Origin: Spirochaetales bacterium | GTDB lineage: Bacteria; Spirochaetota; Spirochaetia; SZUA-6; JAFGRV01 | Direction: 5' to 3' | NCBI GenBank assembly: GCA_016928415.1 | Contig: JAFGKU010000101.1 | Coordinates: 1 to 64,000 of the forward strand | DNA length: 64,000 nucleotides | Shown here: positions 37,203 to 47,448 of the stretch, one piece after another | Layout of the letters: every line of letters starts with the position of its first letter | Numbering within the stretch: position 1 is the stretch's first letter | The notes under the pieces: generated by a model | The model's database searches: none | Told to the model about the DNA's origin: nothing | The model's input: the letters and a program-made list of their open reading frames with translations, nothing else | Made by a program: the position numbers and the translations under genes

Positions 37203-38360
37203 TTGAAAGCCCTCAAGGAAACGGCCGTTATCGTGAAAAGCAAAACACGGCTGGAACAACTCATCGAACGGTTCAACACGCAATCCCAGGCCAAATTCTA
37301 CATAGCGCAGAACAAGGCGCAGTTCTATTCAAAACAGGAAGCGGACGAAGAGGATATTGCGATAGAGGATTTGTTCGACACGGGTGAAGAAGCCATGTAT
37401 GATGTAACGGATGAAGCAATTTACCCGGAAGAGGACGAGGTGGTCCAGGCGCCGGCTAAAAAAAAGAAGTTTGCCGGGAAGCCGAAGCCGAAGCAAAAAA
37501 AAATTCTCACCCAGACGCAGTTAAAGAACATGTATGAAAGCGACTTTGCCGATTACGAGGAGGAGCATGAAAATTATCTGAGAACCGTTTCCCTCCTGGA
37601 AAAAATCGCATCGGGGCAGATGAAGACAAAGGTCATCGAACGTTCGTTCCTGCCGAACAATATCTTTACCGAAAAAGACATTGTTATCGTGGTGGGACAG
37701 GACGGGCTTGTGGCCAATACGGCCAAATACGTGAACAACATCCCGATCATCGCGGTGAATCCGGATCAGAACAGGTTTGACGGTATCCTTTTACCGTTCA
37801 ATGCGGAAACGTTTGAAGGGGCGTTTAAAAGCGTCGTTGACGGTACGCATTCCGTACAGGAGGTCACCATGGCCGCGGCGATACTGAATGACGGGCAGAG
37901 GCTCCTGGCGTTCAACGATCTTTTCATCGGCGTTTCCAACCATTCATCGGCCAGGTATAAAATCACGTTCGAAGGCCTGTCGGAGAACCATTCCTCCAGC
38001 GGCATCATCGTATCGACAGGCGCCGGTTCAACGGGATGGCTCAGTTCCCTCTACAACATGGCTTCCGGGATAAGCCGTTTTGTAACGGGCTATGAACTGG
38101 ACAAGGTCGACCCCATGCCCATGGACACCTCGGAGCTCGTGTTTATCGTGCGTGAGCCGTTTATCAGTAAAACATCGCAGGCAACGATAACGGCGGGCAG
38201 AATTCCCAGGGGGACCGAACTCCTGCTTGAATCCAATATGGCCAGCAATGGCGTGATATTCAGCGACGGTATCCTGGCAGACTATCTCCAGTTCAATTCG
38301 GGTTCGATAGCCCGCATACGGATAGCGGAAGAAAAAGCATTATTGGTCCGGAAGGAGTAA
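37203..38360 (+). CDS. NAD kinase-like protein with acidic N-terminal extension
   Basis: VIVVGQDGLVANTAKYVNNIPIIAVNPDQNRFDG ... STGAGSTGWLSS. Confidence 0.78.
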   Translation: MKALKETAVIVKSKTRLEQLIERFNTQSQAKFYIAQNKAQFYSKQEADEEDIAIEDLFDTGEEAMYDVTDEAIYPEEDEVVQAPAKKKKFAGKPKPKQKKILTQTQLKNMYESDFADYEEEHENYLRTVSLLEKIASGQMKTKVIERSFLPNNIFTEKDIVIVVGQDGLVANTAKYVNNIPIIAVNPDQNRFDGILLPFNAETFEGAFKSVVDGTHSVQEVTMAAAILNDGQRLLAFNDLFIGVSNHSSARYKITFEGLSENHSSSGIIVSTGAGSTGWLSSLYNMASGISRFVTGYELDKVDPMPMDTSELVFIVREPFISKTSQATITAGRIPRGTELLLESNMASNGVIFSDGILADYLQFNSGSIARIRIAEEKALLVRKE

Positions 38361-38364
38361 AATC

Positions 38365-38871
38365 ATGGAGATCATTCTGCCGAAGAATGACTGGATACTC
38401 TGGATTTTCATTGGGGTAGCGGTCATTGCCGTTTCTGCCGTGCTTTTGAAAAAGGGAAAGCCGGTAATGAAGGTGAGTATCATTGCGGCTGTTGTCATCG
38501 TCTCCGGGATTCTCCTGTTCTTTTTCTACAAGGATTCCCATATCATGATCAACGAGTCGGGAATAACAGCCGACACTTACGGAGAATTCTCAATCAAATG
38601 GCGGGACATCCAAAAGGCATACCTCGTCCCCGATATATCCGAATCGGAATACGCACCGGGAATGAGGGTACATGGTGTCGCCATAGGTGATTTGGCGATA
38701 GGCCGGTACACTTTGAAAAACGGCAAAACCGCGATGGTGACCATCGAACAAAAGGGTGAATGCGCCGTCATCGTCACGGGCAAGGACATCTACCTGTTCG
38801 GGGTTAAAAAGATGGATGAATTCATAGAGGGGTTCAAGCGTTACCGGGAGTTTGATGATAACGGGACATAG
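38365..38871 (+). CDS. Small membrane protein (two TM segments, PH-like C-terminal region)
   Basis: Two N-terminal hydrophobic helices; immediately downstream of the NADK-like gene. Confidence 0.55.
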   Translation: MEIILPKNDWILWIFIGVAVIAVSAVLLKKGKPVMKVSIIAAVVIVSGILLFFFYKDSHIMINESGITADTYGEFSIKWRDIQKAYLVPDISESEYAPGMRVHGVAIGDLAIGRYTLKNGKTAMVTIEQKGECAVIVTGKDIYLFGVKKMDEFIEGFKRYREFDDNGT

Positions 38872-39096
38872 TTGGGATTTACCAAATCTGAACCTCCGAT
38901 TAGGATCTCTAGTGCGATACGGTGTTTTGTGCCTTTGCATGCTTGCATAATTCCGTTTTAAAGGCAAACGCAAACATGTTTCCAATAAAAAATATATTTT
39001 CCCGTCTTCGCCGGCATCACTCGATATTGGCCATCCGCTGTTCAAGCCTTTGACATCCTCGTCCATCCCCTTTATACTGCCTCTGGTGTATATTTT

Positions 39097-40029
39097 ATGA
39101 GAGAATTAAATGGTAATTATCACCTTGCAATGGCCTCGGACTGGGAATATGACGCGGATTTCTTCAAACTCCTTGAGGAGGAAGCGGCAAAGGAAGGACT
39201 GACGACTTTTACCGTGTGGTCCCGGAACCTGGAAGAAGTTTATTCCCGGATGGAAAAAGGGGAGCTCTCCTTTCAATACCTTCTCGACCGCGCCTCTGAC
39301 ACCTCGAGCCAATTCGTGAAATTACAGATTCTCTCCGTCAAGCGGGGCACACTTGTCCTGGAACCGATCGATCTGGTCCAGTGGGCTATGGACAAGGCGA
39401 CAATGCACCTGGAGTTCATATCACACGGCCTCAACACCCCCTTCACCCTGATTCTCCCACCCTACGATTCACCCGAAAAATGCTACCTGTCGCTGGAGGA
39501 TTTGTCCAGGCTGGGCCGTTCCTTCATCATCAAGCCGGCCAGCATCAGCGGCGGCGGGATCGGGGTGGTCAATGGCGCCGAACGGCTGTATGAAATACTC
39601 GCCGCGCGCCAGGAATTCAAGTCCGCCAAATACCTCCTTCAGGAGAAGATCAAACCGCACGTGTGCGACGGGAGGCATTTCTGGTTCCGGGGATTCTACA
39701 TCTGCGGCCTGATTCAGTGCGTCTGGTGGAATGAAACGACCCATGTCTACGCGCTCCTTTCCGAAGAAGAGATCGTCAAATACGACCTTGCCGGGCTATT
39801 TGCCATCGTGAAAAAAATCGCCGGCATCACCCGGCTGAAATTTTTTTCCACGGAAATCGCGAAGACGGAAAAAGGCCGGTACGTGGTCATCGATTACGTG
39901 AATCCGAGTTGCGACATGCGGTTCAAATCAAAATTTGCGGACGGCATCCCCGACGAAATCATCGGTAAGATCGTCTCAAACGTCGTTGCCTATGTAAAAT
40001 CCCAACTTACGGGCCGCCTCCACCGTTAG
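39097..40029 (+). CDS. ATP-grasp-like protein
   Basis: LGRSFIIKPASISGGGIGVVNG...LLQEKIKPHVCDGRHFWFRGFYICG...VVIDYVNPSCDMR. Confidence 0.65.
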   Translation: MRELNGNYHLAMASDWEYDADFFKLLEEEAAKEGLTTFTVWSRNLEEVYSRMEKGELSFQYLLDRASDTSSQFVKLQILSVKRGTLVLEPIDLVQWAMDKATMHLEFISHGLNTPFTLILPPYDSPEKCYLSLEDLSRLGRSFIIKPASISGGGIGVVNGAERLYEILAARQEFKSAKYLLQEKIKPHVCDGRHFWFRGFYICGLIQCVWWNETTHVYALLSEEEIVKYDLAGLFAIVKKIAGITRLKFFSTEIAKTEKGRYVVIDYVNPSCDMRFKSKFADGIPDEIIGKIVSNVVAYVKSQLTGRLHR

Positions 40030-40368
40030 GCTGGCAAACGGGAATCTATCCATTGAAACGCGGACTTGCCTCCTCTGATTCTATAAGGACAACGGCCCTG
40101 TCCTTGCCGATCTCGATGTCCGTTATCCGGTATTCACCGAGAAGGCCGAAGAACGGCACGGCCGTTCTTCTTCGAATCGAAATAAAATCGAAAATGAAAG
40201 GATGCGGCAAAAAATGTTTTTTATTTTACCACCCCCGGGTCCGCCCTGATATCCACGGTCTTCATGTTGCCGGAGACGAACGCATCGGATGAACCGCCGG
40301 GTTTTCCTCTTATCCGGTACGGATTAACGTAAATGGATACGCCTTAAGTCCCTGGTTTTAAAAAAAAA

Positions 40369-40968
40369 TCAGGCCCCTCCCCATTCTTCCTCCTCCCATT
40401 CCTCATCTTCTTCATCCATCATATCGCTGTATGTCCCGCTCATGACGGACTTGAGGATGTCCGCCATTCCCTCAACCTGTTTCAAATCTGAAGAATAAAG
40501 AAGGACCAGGTATACAAGGTCTTCCTCTTCAGCAACGGCTGAAAACAGATAAATGAATTCTTTTGCCTTGGCATTGTAGTATAAAACATCCGTTTTATCG
40601 GAAGGATTATTTATGCGCTTGTCCTTCTTGAAACCGGCTTTTTCAATGGCCGCACCTGTTTTCTTGATTACCGCCGCTTCCCCTTCCCCTTCGAAACCCG
40701 TTAATCCCGCGACAGCGTACACCTTGCCCTGCCTGATATAGTAAAATGCCAGGCCATCGTCATCCCCATAATAAAAATGGATTGCTTCGAAGAATCCCTT
40801 TTCGTCCGAATACGTATCGTCCGGGTTGCCCAGTTTCTGCAGCAAGTCAGCTTCCGCAACACCCAGAACATCGTCTTCCGCCGGATCATAAGCACCCGTT
40901 TCTTCGGCAAAAAGTCCGGGTATAATCAAGAGAAATGCCAAAATAACAAAAACGCATAACCGTTTCAT
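40369..40968 (-). CDS. Secreted small hypothetical protein with acidic C-terminus
   Basis: Start chosen at MKRLCVFVILAFLLIIPGLFAEE; C-terminal DEEDEEWEEEEWGGA. Confidence 0.6.
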   Translation of the reverse strand: MKRLCVFVILAFLLIIPGLFAEETGAYDPAEDDVLGVAEADLLQKLGNPDDTYSDEKGFFEAIHFYYGDDDGLAFYYIRQGKVYAVAGLTGFEGEGEAAVIKKTGAAIEKAGFKKDKRINNPSDKTDVLYYNAKAKEFIYLFSAVAEEEDLVYLVLLYSSDLKQVEGMADILKSVMSGTYSDMMDEEDEEWEEEEWGGA

Positions 40969-41255
40969 AGATCCCTCCCATGGGAACAAATGACATAATA
41001 GATCTTTAAAAATAGATCTGGATAAAGTGTAATTAGCGCCATAACCGTTTGCAATATGTTTTTCAAATATTATTATAAAAATTCTTCCATCGGCGCACTC
41101 GTCTTGCTTGCGCACAGGACACCGGATCGCAATAGCGATCCTTATCGGCGGTTTTTACTGCCTGAATTCCCCCCATATTGAACAATGCCCTTTTACCGTG
41201 TTAAAATACTGCCGTTCCGGTCAAACGGCTATGAAGTAACCCGGGAGGATGGTAA

Positions 41256-42287
41256 GTGGACCAGCATGAATTCTTTTACAGGCTGACGCCTCAAACGATT
41301 ATGGACTCCGCCGAGAAAGAGGGATTCATAACTACGGGGCTGTGCATCAAGCTGAACAGCATGGAAAACCGCGTCTATGACCTGGAGCTCACCGACAGAA
41401 GCCACGTGGTGGTCAAATTCTACAGGCCGGGAAGGTGGAACAGGCAGCAGATACTCGAAGAACACGAATTCCTTCTGGACCTGCAGACCGCGGAAGTACC
41501 GGTCTGTGCCCCCTTATCGCTTTCAAACGGGTCCACCGTTTCGGAGATAGAAAACCTGTATTATGCCGTCTGGCCCCGGACGGGAGGCAGGTGCGTAGAC
41601 GAGTTCTCCCGGGAACAAATAGAATCACTCGGCAGGCTGTTGGGAAGGATTCACGCGGTCGGAAAAACAAAACAGGCGCCCGGACGCCTGGCCTTAACCT
41701 CTGATAACCTGGGAAGGAAACCTCTGGCGTTCCTTCTTGAACAGTCAATGATTCCGTCAGACCTCGAAAACCGGTATACCGAAGCGGTTACCGCGGTGTG
41801 CGGGATCTACGACGAATATTCCAAGGATGTTCCCTTTTATAGAATACATGGTGACTGTCATATAGGCAATTTATTGTTCAGGGACGGCGGTTTTTATTTC
41901 CTTGATTTCGACGATTTTTACACGGGACCCGCAGTGCAGGACTTTTGGATGCTTATTCCCAATGATAAAACGGGAAAGGGTCAACTAAGGTCGCTTGTTG
42001 AAAATTACCGGAGTTTCAATGATTTTGAGGACGCTTGGCTCAAGCTCATCGAACCCCTGCGCGCCTTGCGTTTCATTCATTACTCATCCTGGATTGCCAG
42101 GCGCTGGGAAGACCTCTCCTTTCAAAATGCCTTCCCCCATTTCGGAACCCGGGAATATTGGCTGGGTGAAACCAAAGATCTGGAAGAGCAGTTGAAAATT
42201 ATAGAAAAGGAATCCCTGCCACCCGGACAAAAAGCTGATGAACCGGAACTGACAAACAAAGACTTTTTCTGGGATTGGGAAGACTGA
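41256..42287 (+). CDS. srkA: SrkA/YihE-like stress response Ser/Thr kinase (APH fold)
   Basis: MDQHEFFYRLTPQTIMDSAEKEGF; RIHGDCHIGNLLFRDGGFYFLDFDDFYTGPAVQDFWML; GTG start with gggagg RBS. Confidence 0.85.
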   Translation: MDQHEFFYRLTPQTIMDSAEKEGFITTGLCIKLNSMENRVYDLELTDRSHVVVKFYRPGRWNRQQILEEHEFLLDLQTAEVPVCAPLSLSNGSTVSEIENLYYAVWPRTGGRCVDEFSREQIESLGRLLGRIHAVGKTKQAPGRLALTSDNLGRKPLAFLLEQSMIPSDLENRYTEAVTAVCGIYDEYSKDVPFYRIHGDCHIGNLLFRDGGFYFLDFDDFYTGPAVQDFWMLIPNDKTGKGQLRSLVENYRSFNDFEDAWLKLIEPLRALRFIHYSSWIARRWEDLSFQNAFPHFGTREYWLGETKDLEEQLKIIEKESLPPGQKADEPELTNKDFFWDWED

Positions 42288-42549
42288 AAACCAAATTTTG
42301 GACAAATAATTTTTTGAATACGATTTCATTGTATCATTTTTTGTAATTTTCCTGAAAAAAAAGCTGAATTTAACAAATCTATGCTATAAATCACAAAAAA
42401 TTCATATTTTCCGCGTGACTTTTTAGAGATATGTTTTAAATAGAGGAAAATTTTAAAAACCGTCTATACTATGGTAGACAACCTGGTTATTTGAATTACC
42501 TCTTATGAGAAAAGGGAAAAATAGTTAAGTAATAATAGGAGGAGTATAG

Positions 42550-45500
42550 ATGAAAAAACGAAATGCAAACTGGTTGTGGCTATTAATCATGGTTTTATGC
42601 CTGGTTGTCCCCCTGAATCAGGCTTTTTCCAGCCCCTATTCAGACAGTTTCAATCCCGGTGCCCCATGGACGCTTCAGTGGTCCGATGAATTCCAGGGCC
42701 CCAACCTGGATCTCTCCAAATGGCAGATAGAAGTCATGCCTGACACGAACGGGTCCCTTGCGTACTGTACGGACAGGCCTGAAAATATCTTTATTCAGGA
42801 CGGTATCCTCAACCTGAAGATGATCCGGGAAGACTACCTGGGCAAACAGTTTACCACGGGCCGTATCAACACGTTCGGACGGTATGCCGCGCGTTACGGC
42901 AAGGTTGCCGCTAAAATCAAGATGCCGTACGGTTTGGGTGTATGGCCCGGATTCTGGCTTTTAGGCAACAATTATAAGGATAATACCTGGCCCAAATGCG
43001 GCGAAATAGACATCGTCGAACTGATGGGTGGAAACGGCGGGGAAATAGGCGACAGGACCGTCATTTCCAGCCTTCACTGGTATGTTACTTCAGCCGATTA
43101 CACCGGTCCCGGCGATGTGAGCAACACCTACATAAACAACCAGAGACTCGCCGACGACTGGCATATCTACGAAATGGACTGGACACCGACGCAACTCGCC
43201 CTGAAATTCGACGGCATCACGGTAACCACGCTGGGTATAGGCGATCCAAGCGGCAGCAAGGCCTTTAATTTCCCGTTCTTTATCATCCTCGGTTCAGGCG
43301 TAGGCGGGACTTTCTGGTCACCGGCCATCACCGATGCTTCCCAGGTAACGGCTCCCATGCCGCAGAGCTGGCTGATCGACTGGGTAAGGGTGTACACGGA
43401 CACCTCGCTGGTGCTCCCCTCTTCACCCCCTGCCGATCAAACCATCTCCATCTACACGGAAACACACCAGGGCCGCGACGTTTACAGCCGCGGGGCCACG
43501 TTCAACATCTGGGCGGACACGTTCTCCCTCGCCACCGCAAATCCGGGTGCCGGAGGAGAAGGCTCCGAATGCTACCAGCTTACGATCAATAATGCAGGCT
43601 GGATGGGACTGGGCGTCATGGGCCCGGCCACAGGCGACAACCTGCTGAACTATAAGAACACTTACCTCACATTCAAGATAAAAACAACGGCCACGTGCGG
43701 ATTCAAGGCCGGATTGGAATACGGAGGCGGTACGGCACGATGGGCCACGCTCTCGGCAGAAAACGGGTATGTAAACGACGGGCAATGGCACACGGTCCGA
43801 ATTCCCATGGCCGATCTTGCCGGTACCGATTTCAGCATGATCACGCATTACTTTATGTTCATGAACGACCAGGGTACAACGGCCGGACAGGTCGTTTACC
43901 TGGACGACATCTATTGGACGACAGGAAGCGATACATACAACATCCCCGTTGTCGCCGGCGGGCAGAAAATCTGCATCAACAGCGACACGAACACGGGATA
44001 CAATGTATTTGACAACGGCGCCAACCTCGATTCGTGGGAAAGTACGGTAACGATTAATGATGACCCCGCGGCGGCGAGGGAAGGCTCGACGGGATGGCGG
44101 GTAACGACGGGAAGCGCGGGATGGATGGGCTTCGGCATCTCCACCAAGGCCCGGGACCTCTCCGCATTCCGGAACAGCACGATCAATTTCGATATCCGCT
44201 CCAGGGCATCCACACAGCTGAAGGTGAGTCTCATGTCAGCGAACGGGTATGATTGCTATTACAAACTGTCGAAATTCGGCTATGTGAATGACGGCAACTG
44301 GCATACCATATCGATTCCAGCCAGCCAATGCTACGGCATCGACTTTTCACAGGTAATACAGTACCTGATGTTCCTCAATGACGGCACCTGCCTGGCGAAT
44401 GAAACCTTCGACATCGATAACGTGTATTATTCCACCGGCACGGGTACGAGTACCAGTACCCCGACACCGCCGCCGACAAACACCCCGACAAGGACGCCGA
44501 CACCTACGCCGACCCACACGCAGGCAGCCGTCACCGCAACACCGACACCGGTACCCGGTACAAATGGCGTAAACTACCAGTATTACGAGGGCAATTGGGA
44601 TGCTTTACCCGATTTCAATTCACTGAGTCCTGTGGCTTCGGGAACTCTTGCCAACTTTGATATCAGTGCAAGGAATGTCAATGATTACTTCGGATTCCGG
44701 TTTACAGGTTACATTTCGATAACCACGGCCGGAACCTATACATTCTATACGTCTTCCGATGACGGAAGCAAACTGTACATAAACGGCGCGCAGATAGTCA
44801 ACAATGACGGGCTGCACGGCGCCCAGGAGCAGTCCGGAACCGTTTCCTTATCCACCGGGAACCATGCCATCGAAGTTACCTTCTTTGAAAAGGGGGGCGG
44901 CGAACTCCTCGAAGTGCGTTATCAGGGTCCCGGAATTGCCAAGCAGTTCATTCCCGACAGCGTTCTCTACCGGTCAGGTACCGGTCCCACGGCAACATCG
45001 ACGGCGACCCCGACCAATACAAACATCCCGGCAACGAACACCCCGACCCGGACACCTACTCCTTCGCCGACACCTCCTGCCAATCTGACCGATATAACAA
45101 ACCTGGGCGGGACAATCTCCGCGCAGTATACCGATTCACCGTCCGGTGAAGACATAACGAAACTGATTGACAATAACGTCAATACGAAATACCTGACATT
45201 CCATGCTTCCGGCTGGGTGCAGTTTACCCAGAGCGCCCTTTCAGTAATAACGCAGTACACGATAACTTCGGCAAATGACGTACCTGACCGGGACCCGTAC
45301 AGCTGGACATTGCAGGGATCGACAAACGGCTCCACATGGACAACAATCGATTCACGCAGCGGCGAAGATTTCCCGAACCGCTTCCAGACAAGGACATTCT
45401 CCTTCTCAAACTCCGCCTCCTATAATTATTACAGGCTGAACATGAACAACAACGCGGGCACGATACTGCAGATAGCGGAATGGGAACTGTATGGAACGGG

Positions 45501-46539
45501 CGGCGGCAATACAACCGCAGCGCCGACAAACACAAGCACACCCACGAATACGGCGGCGGCAACCAACTCACCCACGAGAACGGCAACGGCTGCGAATACC
45601 GCAACCCCGACCAATACGCCGACAAGGACGCCGACCCCGACAACGCCTTCGGGCTCCGTTGTCCTGGCGTCAATAGTCTCATCAGCGGCCTCTTCTTCCA
45701 TAACGGGACCGGAACTGTCGTATGACAATAATACGGGTACCCGCTGGGAAAGCAGCCAGGGTTCGGATCCCCAATGGATCTACTGGGACCTTGGATCGGC
45801 AAAGACCTTATCCCGGATAGAAATTGACTGGGAAGTGGCAAGCGCGGCCAATTACAGGATCGAGGGTTCCACAAACACAAGCACATGGACAACCATCGCA
45901 ACGGTAACGAACACAAGCCAGGCAAACCACAATATCATTACGACCGCATTGAACGGCGCTTACAGGTATGTGAGGATGTACGGAACGTCCAGAACTACCG
46001 CCTGGGGTTACTCCATCTGGGAAACATATATATACGTGATGGACGGCGCGGTGGCCACCGCAACCTCCACACCAACCAATACCCCGACAAGAACGGCAAC
46101 CCCGACGAACACACCGACTCCCGTTCCAACTCCCACGGTTACGGGAATCATTTCAAATCTCGCGTATCAAAAGCCGGTTACCGTATCCTCTTCAGAAAAC
46201 AATGACTTCCCCGGTTCAAACGCCGTGGATGGCAATAACGGCACCCGCTGGAGTTCGGCATTCGCAGACCCCTCCTGGATAACTGTGGATATGGGCGCCA
46301 CATACACGATCCGGCGCGTGGGCCTGGAATGGGAAACGGCTTTCGGAAAATCGTACCAGCTCCAGATATCCCCGGATAATGCGACATGGACAACAATATA
46401 CTCCACAACAAGCGGTGACGGCGGACTGGACAATATCACCTTTACAGGTTATTCAGGCCGTTATGTCCGCATGTACGGAACGGAGCGCGGAACCCAGTGG
46501 GGATACTCGCTCTGGGAATTCCAGATTTATCAGGAATAA
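42550..46539 (+). CDS. Large secreted GH16 beta-glucanase with tandem CBM-like, PA14 and multiple F5/8C domains
   Basis: Signal peptide; GEIDIVELMG ExDxxE motif; PA14-like TAGTYTFYTSSDDGSKLYINGAQIVNNDG; discoidin-like VDGNNGTRWSSAFADPSWITVDMG; TPT linkers. Confidence 0.88.
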   Translation: MKKRNANWLWLLIMVLCLVVPLNQAFSSPYSDSFNPGAPWTLQWSDEFQGPNLDLSKWQIEVMPDTNGSLAYCTDRPENIFIQDGILNLKMIREDYLGKQFTTGRINTFGRYAARYGKVAAKIKMPYGLGVWPGFWLLGNNYKDNTWPKCGEIDIVELMGGNGGEIGDRTVISSLHWYVTSADYTGPGDVSNTYINNQRLADDWHIYEMDWTPTQLALKFDGITVTTLGIGDPSGSKAFNFPFFIILGSGVGGTFWSPAITDASQVTAPMPQSWLIDWVRVYTDTSLVLPSSPPADQTISIYTETHQGRDVYSRGATFNIWADTFSLATANPGAGGEGSECYQLTINNAGWMGLGVMGPATGDNLLNYKNTYLTFKIKTTATCGFKAGLEYGGGTARWATLSAENGYVNDGQWHTVRIPMADLAGTDFSMITHYFMFMNDQGTTAGQVVYLDDIYWTTGSDTYNIPVVAGGQKICINSDTNTGYNVFDNGANLDSWESTVTINDDPAAAREGSTGWRVTTGSAGWMGFGISTKARDLSAFRNSTINFDIRSRASTQLKVSLMSANGYDCYYKLSKFGYVNDGNWHTISIPASQCYGIDFSQVIQYLMFLNDGTCLANETFDIDNVYYSTGTGTSTSTPTPPPTNTPTRTPTPTPTHTQAAVTATPTPVPGTNGVNYQYYEGNWDALPDFNSLSPVASGTLANFDISARNVNDYFGFRFTGYISITTAGTYTFYTSSDDGSKLYINGAQIVNNDGLHGAQEQSGTVSLSTGNHAIEVTFFEKGGGELLEVRYQGPGIAKQFIPDSVLYRSGTGPTATSTATPTNTNIPATNTPTRTPTPSPTPPANLTDITNLGGTISAQYTDSPSGEDITKLIDNNVNTKYLTFHASGWVQFTQSALSVITQYTITSANDVPDRDPYSWTLQGSTNGSTWTTIDSRSGEDFPNRFQTRTFSFSNSASYNYYRLNMNNNAGTILQIAEWELYGTGGGNTTAAPTNTSTPTNTAAATNSPTRTATAANTATPTNTPTRTPTPTTPSGSVVLASIVSSAASSSITGPELSYDNNTGTRWESSQGSDPQWIYWDLGSAKTLSRIEIDWEVASAANYRIEGSTNTSTWTTIATVTNTSQANHNIITTALNGAYRYVRMYGTSRTTAWGYSIWETYIYVMDGAVATATSTPTNTPTRTATPTNTPTPVPTPTVTGIISNLAYQKPVTVSSSENNDFPGSNAVDGNNGTRWSSAFADPSWITVDMGATYTIRRVGLEWETAFGKSYQLQISPDNATWTTIYSTTSGDGGLDNITFTGYSGRYVRMYGTERGTQWGYSLWEFQIYQE
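44457..44560 (+). repeat. TPT linker-coding low-complexity repeat
   Basis: TSTPTPPPTNTPTRTPTPTPTHTQAAVTATPTPVPG. Confidence 0.75.
45515..45655 (+). repeat. TPT linker-coding low-complexity repeat
   Basis: APTNTSTPTNTAAATNSPTRTATAANTATPTNTPTRTPTPTTPS. Confidence 0.75.
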
Positions 46540-46568
46540 TCTCCTCTTTGCTTATCTATTATTTCCGG

Positions 46569-46604
46569 CCGCCCTGTTTTGCATGAAACAGGGCGGTTTT
46601 TTTT
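46569..46604 (+). terminator. Rho-independent terminator of the large GH16 gene
   Basis: CCGCCCTGTTT-tgcatg-AAACAGGGCGG followed by T8. Confidence 0.88.
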
Positions 46605-46778
46605 AAATACTTTCGCGAAGCTTCTCTTTTTTCATGAATAGACCTGAAATTGTATCAAAAACGGTTAAAAACCCAATAATTTGAAGAATTATGCCTATAA
46701 TGTAAAAAATAGAAAGCTTCGTGGCAGTAAAAAAAAATTAAATTCAGGCTTGACTTTTTAATACCTATACTTTATTAT

Positions 46779-46808
46779 AATTTAAGAAGGTTAAATAATA
46801 CTTAAATT
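46779..46808. promoter_or_regulatory. Candidate autoregulatory operator overlapping -10 and TTG start of the XRE-cupin gene
   Basis: AATTTAAG (46779-46786) / CTTAAATT (46801-46808) perfect 8-bp inverted repeat, 14-nt spacer; TATAAT at 46776-46781. Confidence 0.45.
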
Positions 46809-47382
46809 GGGTATCAAATATAAATTCGGAGAAAAACTGAGGGAAGTCCGCGAAAGGAAAGGACTTACCCTGAAACAGGTGGCGGCATCGGCCGGTCTGA
46901 CGGAAAGCATGATTTCCCAGATAGAACGGAACAAGGTGTCACCCTCGATTGACACGCTCATGACCCTGGCCGAAATCCTTGAACTGGATTTTGACTACCT
47001 TTTTACGAATTTTAAAAAGGAAAAAAAGGCGGTCTTGATCCACGAGGCGGACAGGAAAGTGATCATGGCGGGAACGGTCAAATACGAACAGCTTTCCGTG
47101 ATCCATGACCCGGAAGAAGAGCACAGCATCGAGGCGTTCCTGCTGAGTATGGAGCCGGAAGGCGAAAAGGGTGAACGGGACTACGGCCATGCCGGCCGGG
47201 AGCTCGGGTTCATACTCCAGGGCACAGGTGAACTGGAGTATGGAAACGCCACGTACCAGCTCGGGAAAGGGGATGCCATCTCCTTTTCCTCAGGTATTCC
47301 CCATAAGCTGATTAACCGGGGAAAAACGGTTCTCAAGGCCGTGTGGATCAGTACGCCGCCGAGGATGGAGTATCTGAAATAA
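46807..47382 (+). CDS. XRE-family regulator with C-terminal cupin domain
   Basis: HTH LREVRERKGLTLKQVAASAGLTESMISQIERNKVSPSIDTLM; cupin region GKGDAISFSSGIPHKLINRG. Confidence 0.9.
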   Translation: MGIKYKFGEKLREVRERKGLTLKQVAASAGLTESMISQIERNKVSPSIDTLMTLAEILELDFDYLFTNFKKEKKAVLIHEADRKVIMAGTVKYEQLSVIHDPEEEHSIEAFLLSMEPEGEKGERDYGHAGRELGFILQGTGELEYGNATYQLGKGDAISFSSGIPHKLINRGKTVLKAVWISTPPRMEYLK

Positions 47383-47448
47383 GGTCCATCCAAAACAACC
47401 TGTTTTTATGAAAAAAAGATGTTTTTATACCATTGCAAGGAGGTAATT

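Noticed and set aside
44457-46140. Short GC-rich repeats (ccgacaaggacgccgacacc) resembling a repeat array
   Set aside because: In-frame Thr/Pro linker codons with variable spacing; no spacers or direct-repeat periodicity of a CRISPR array.
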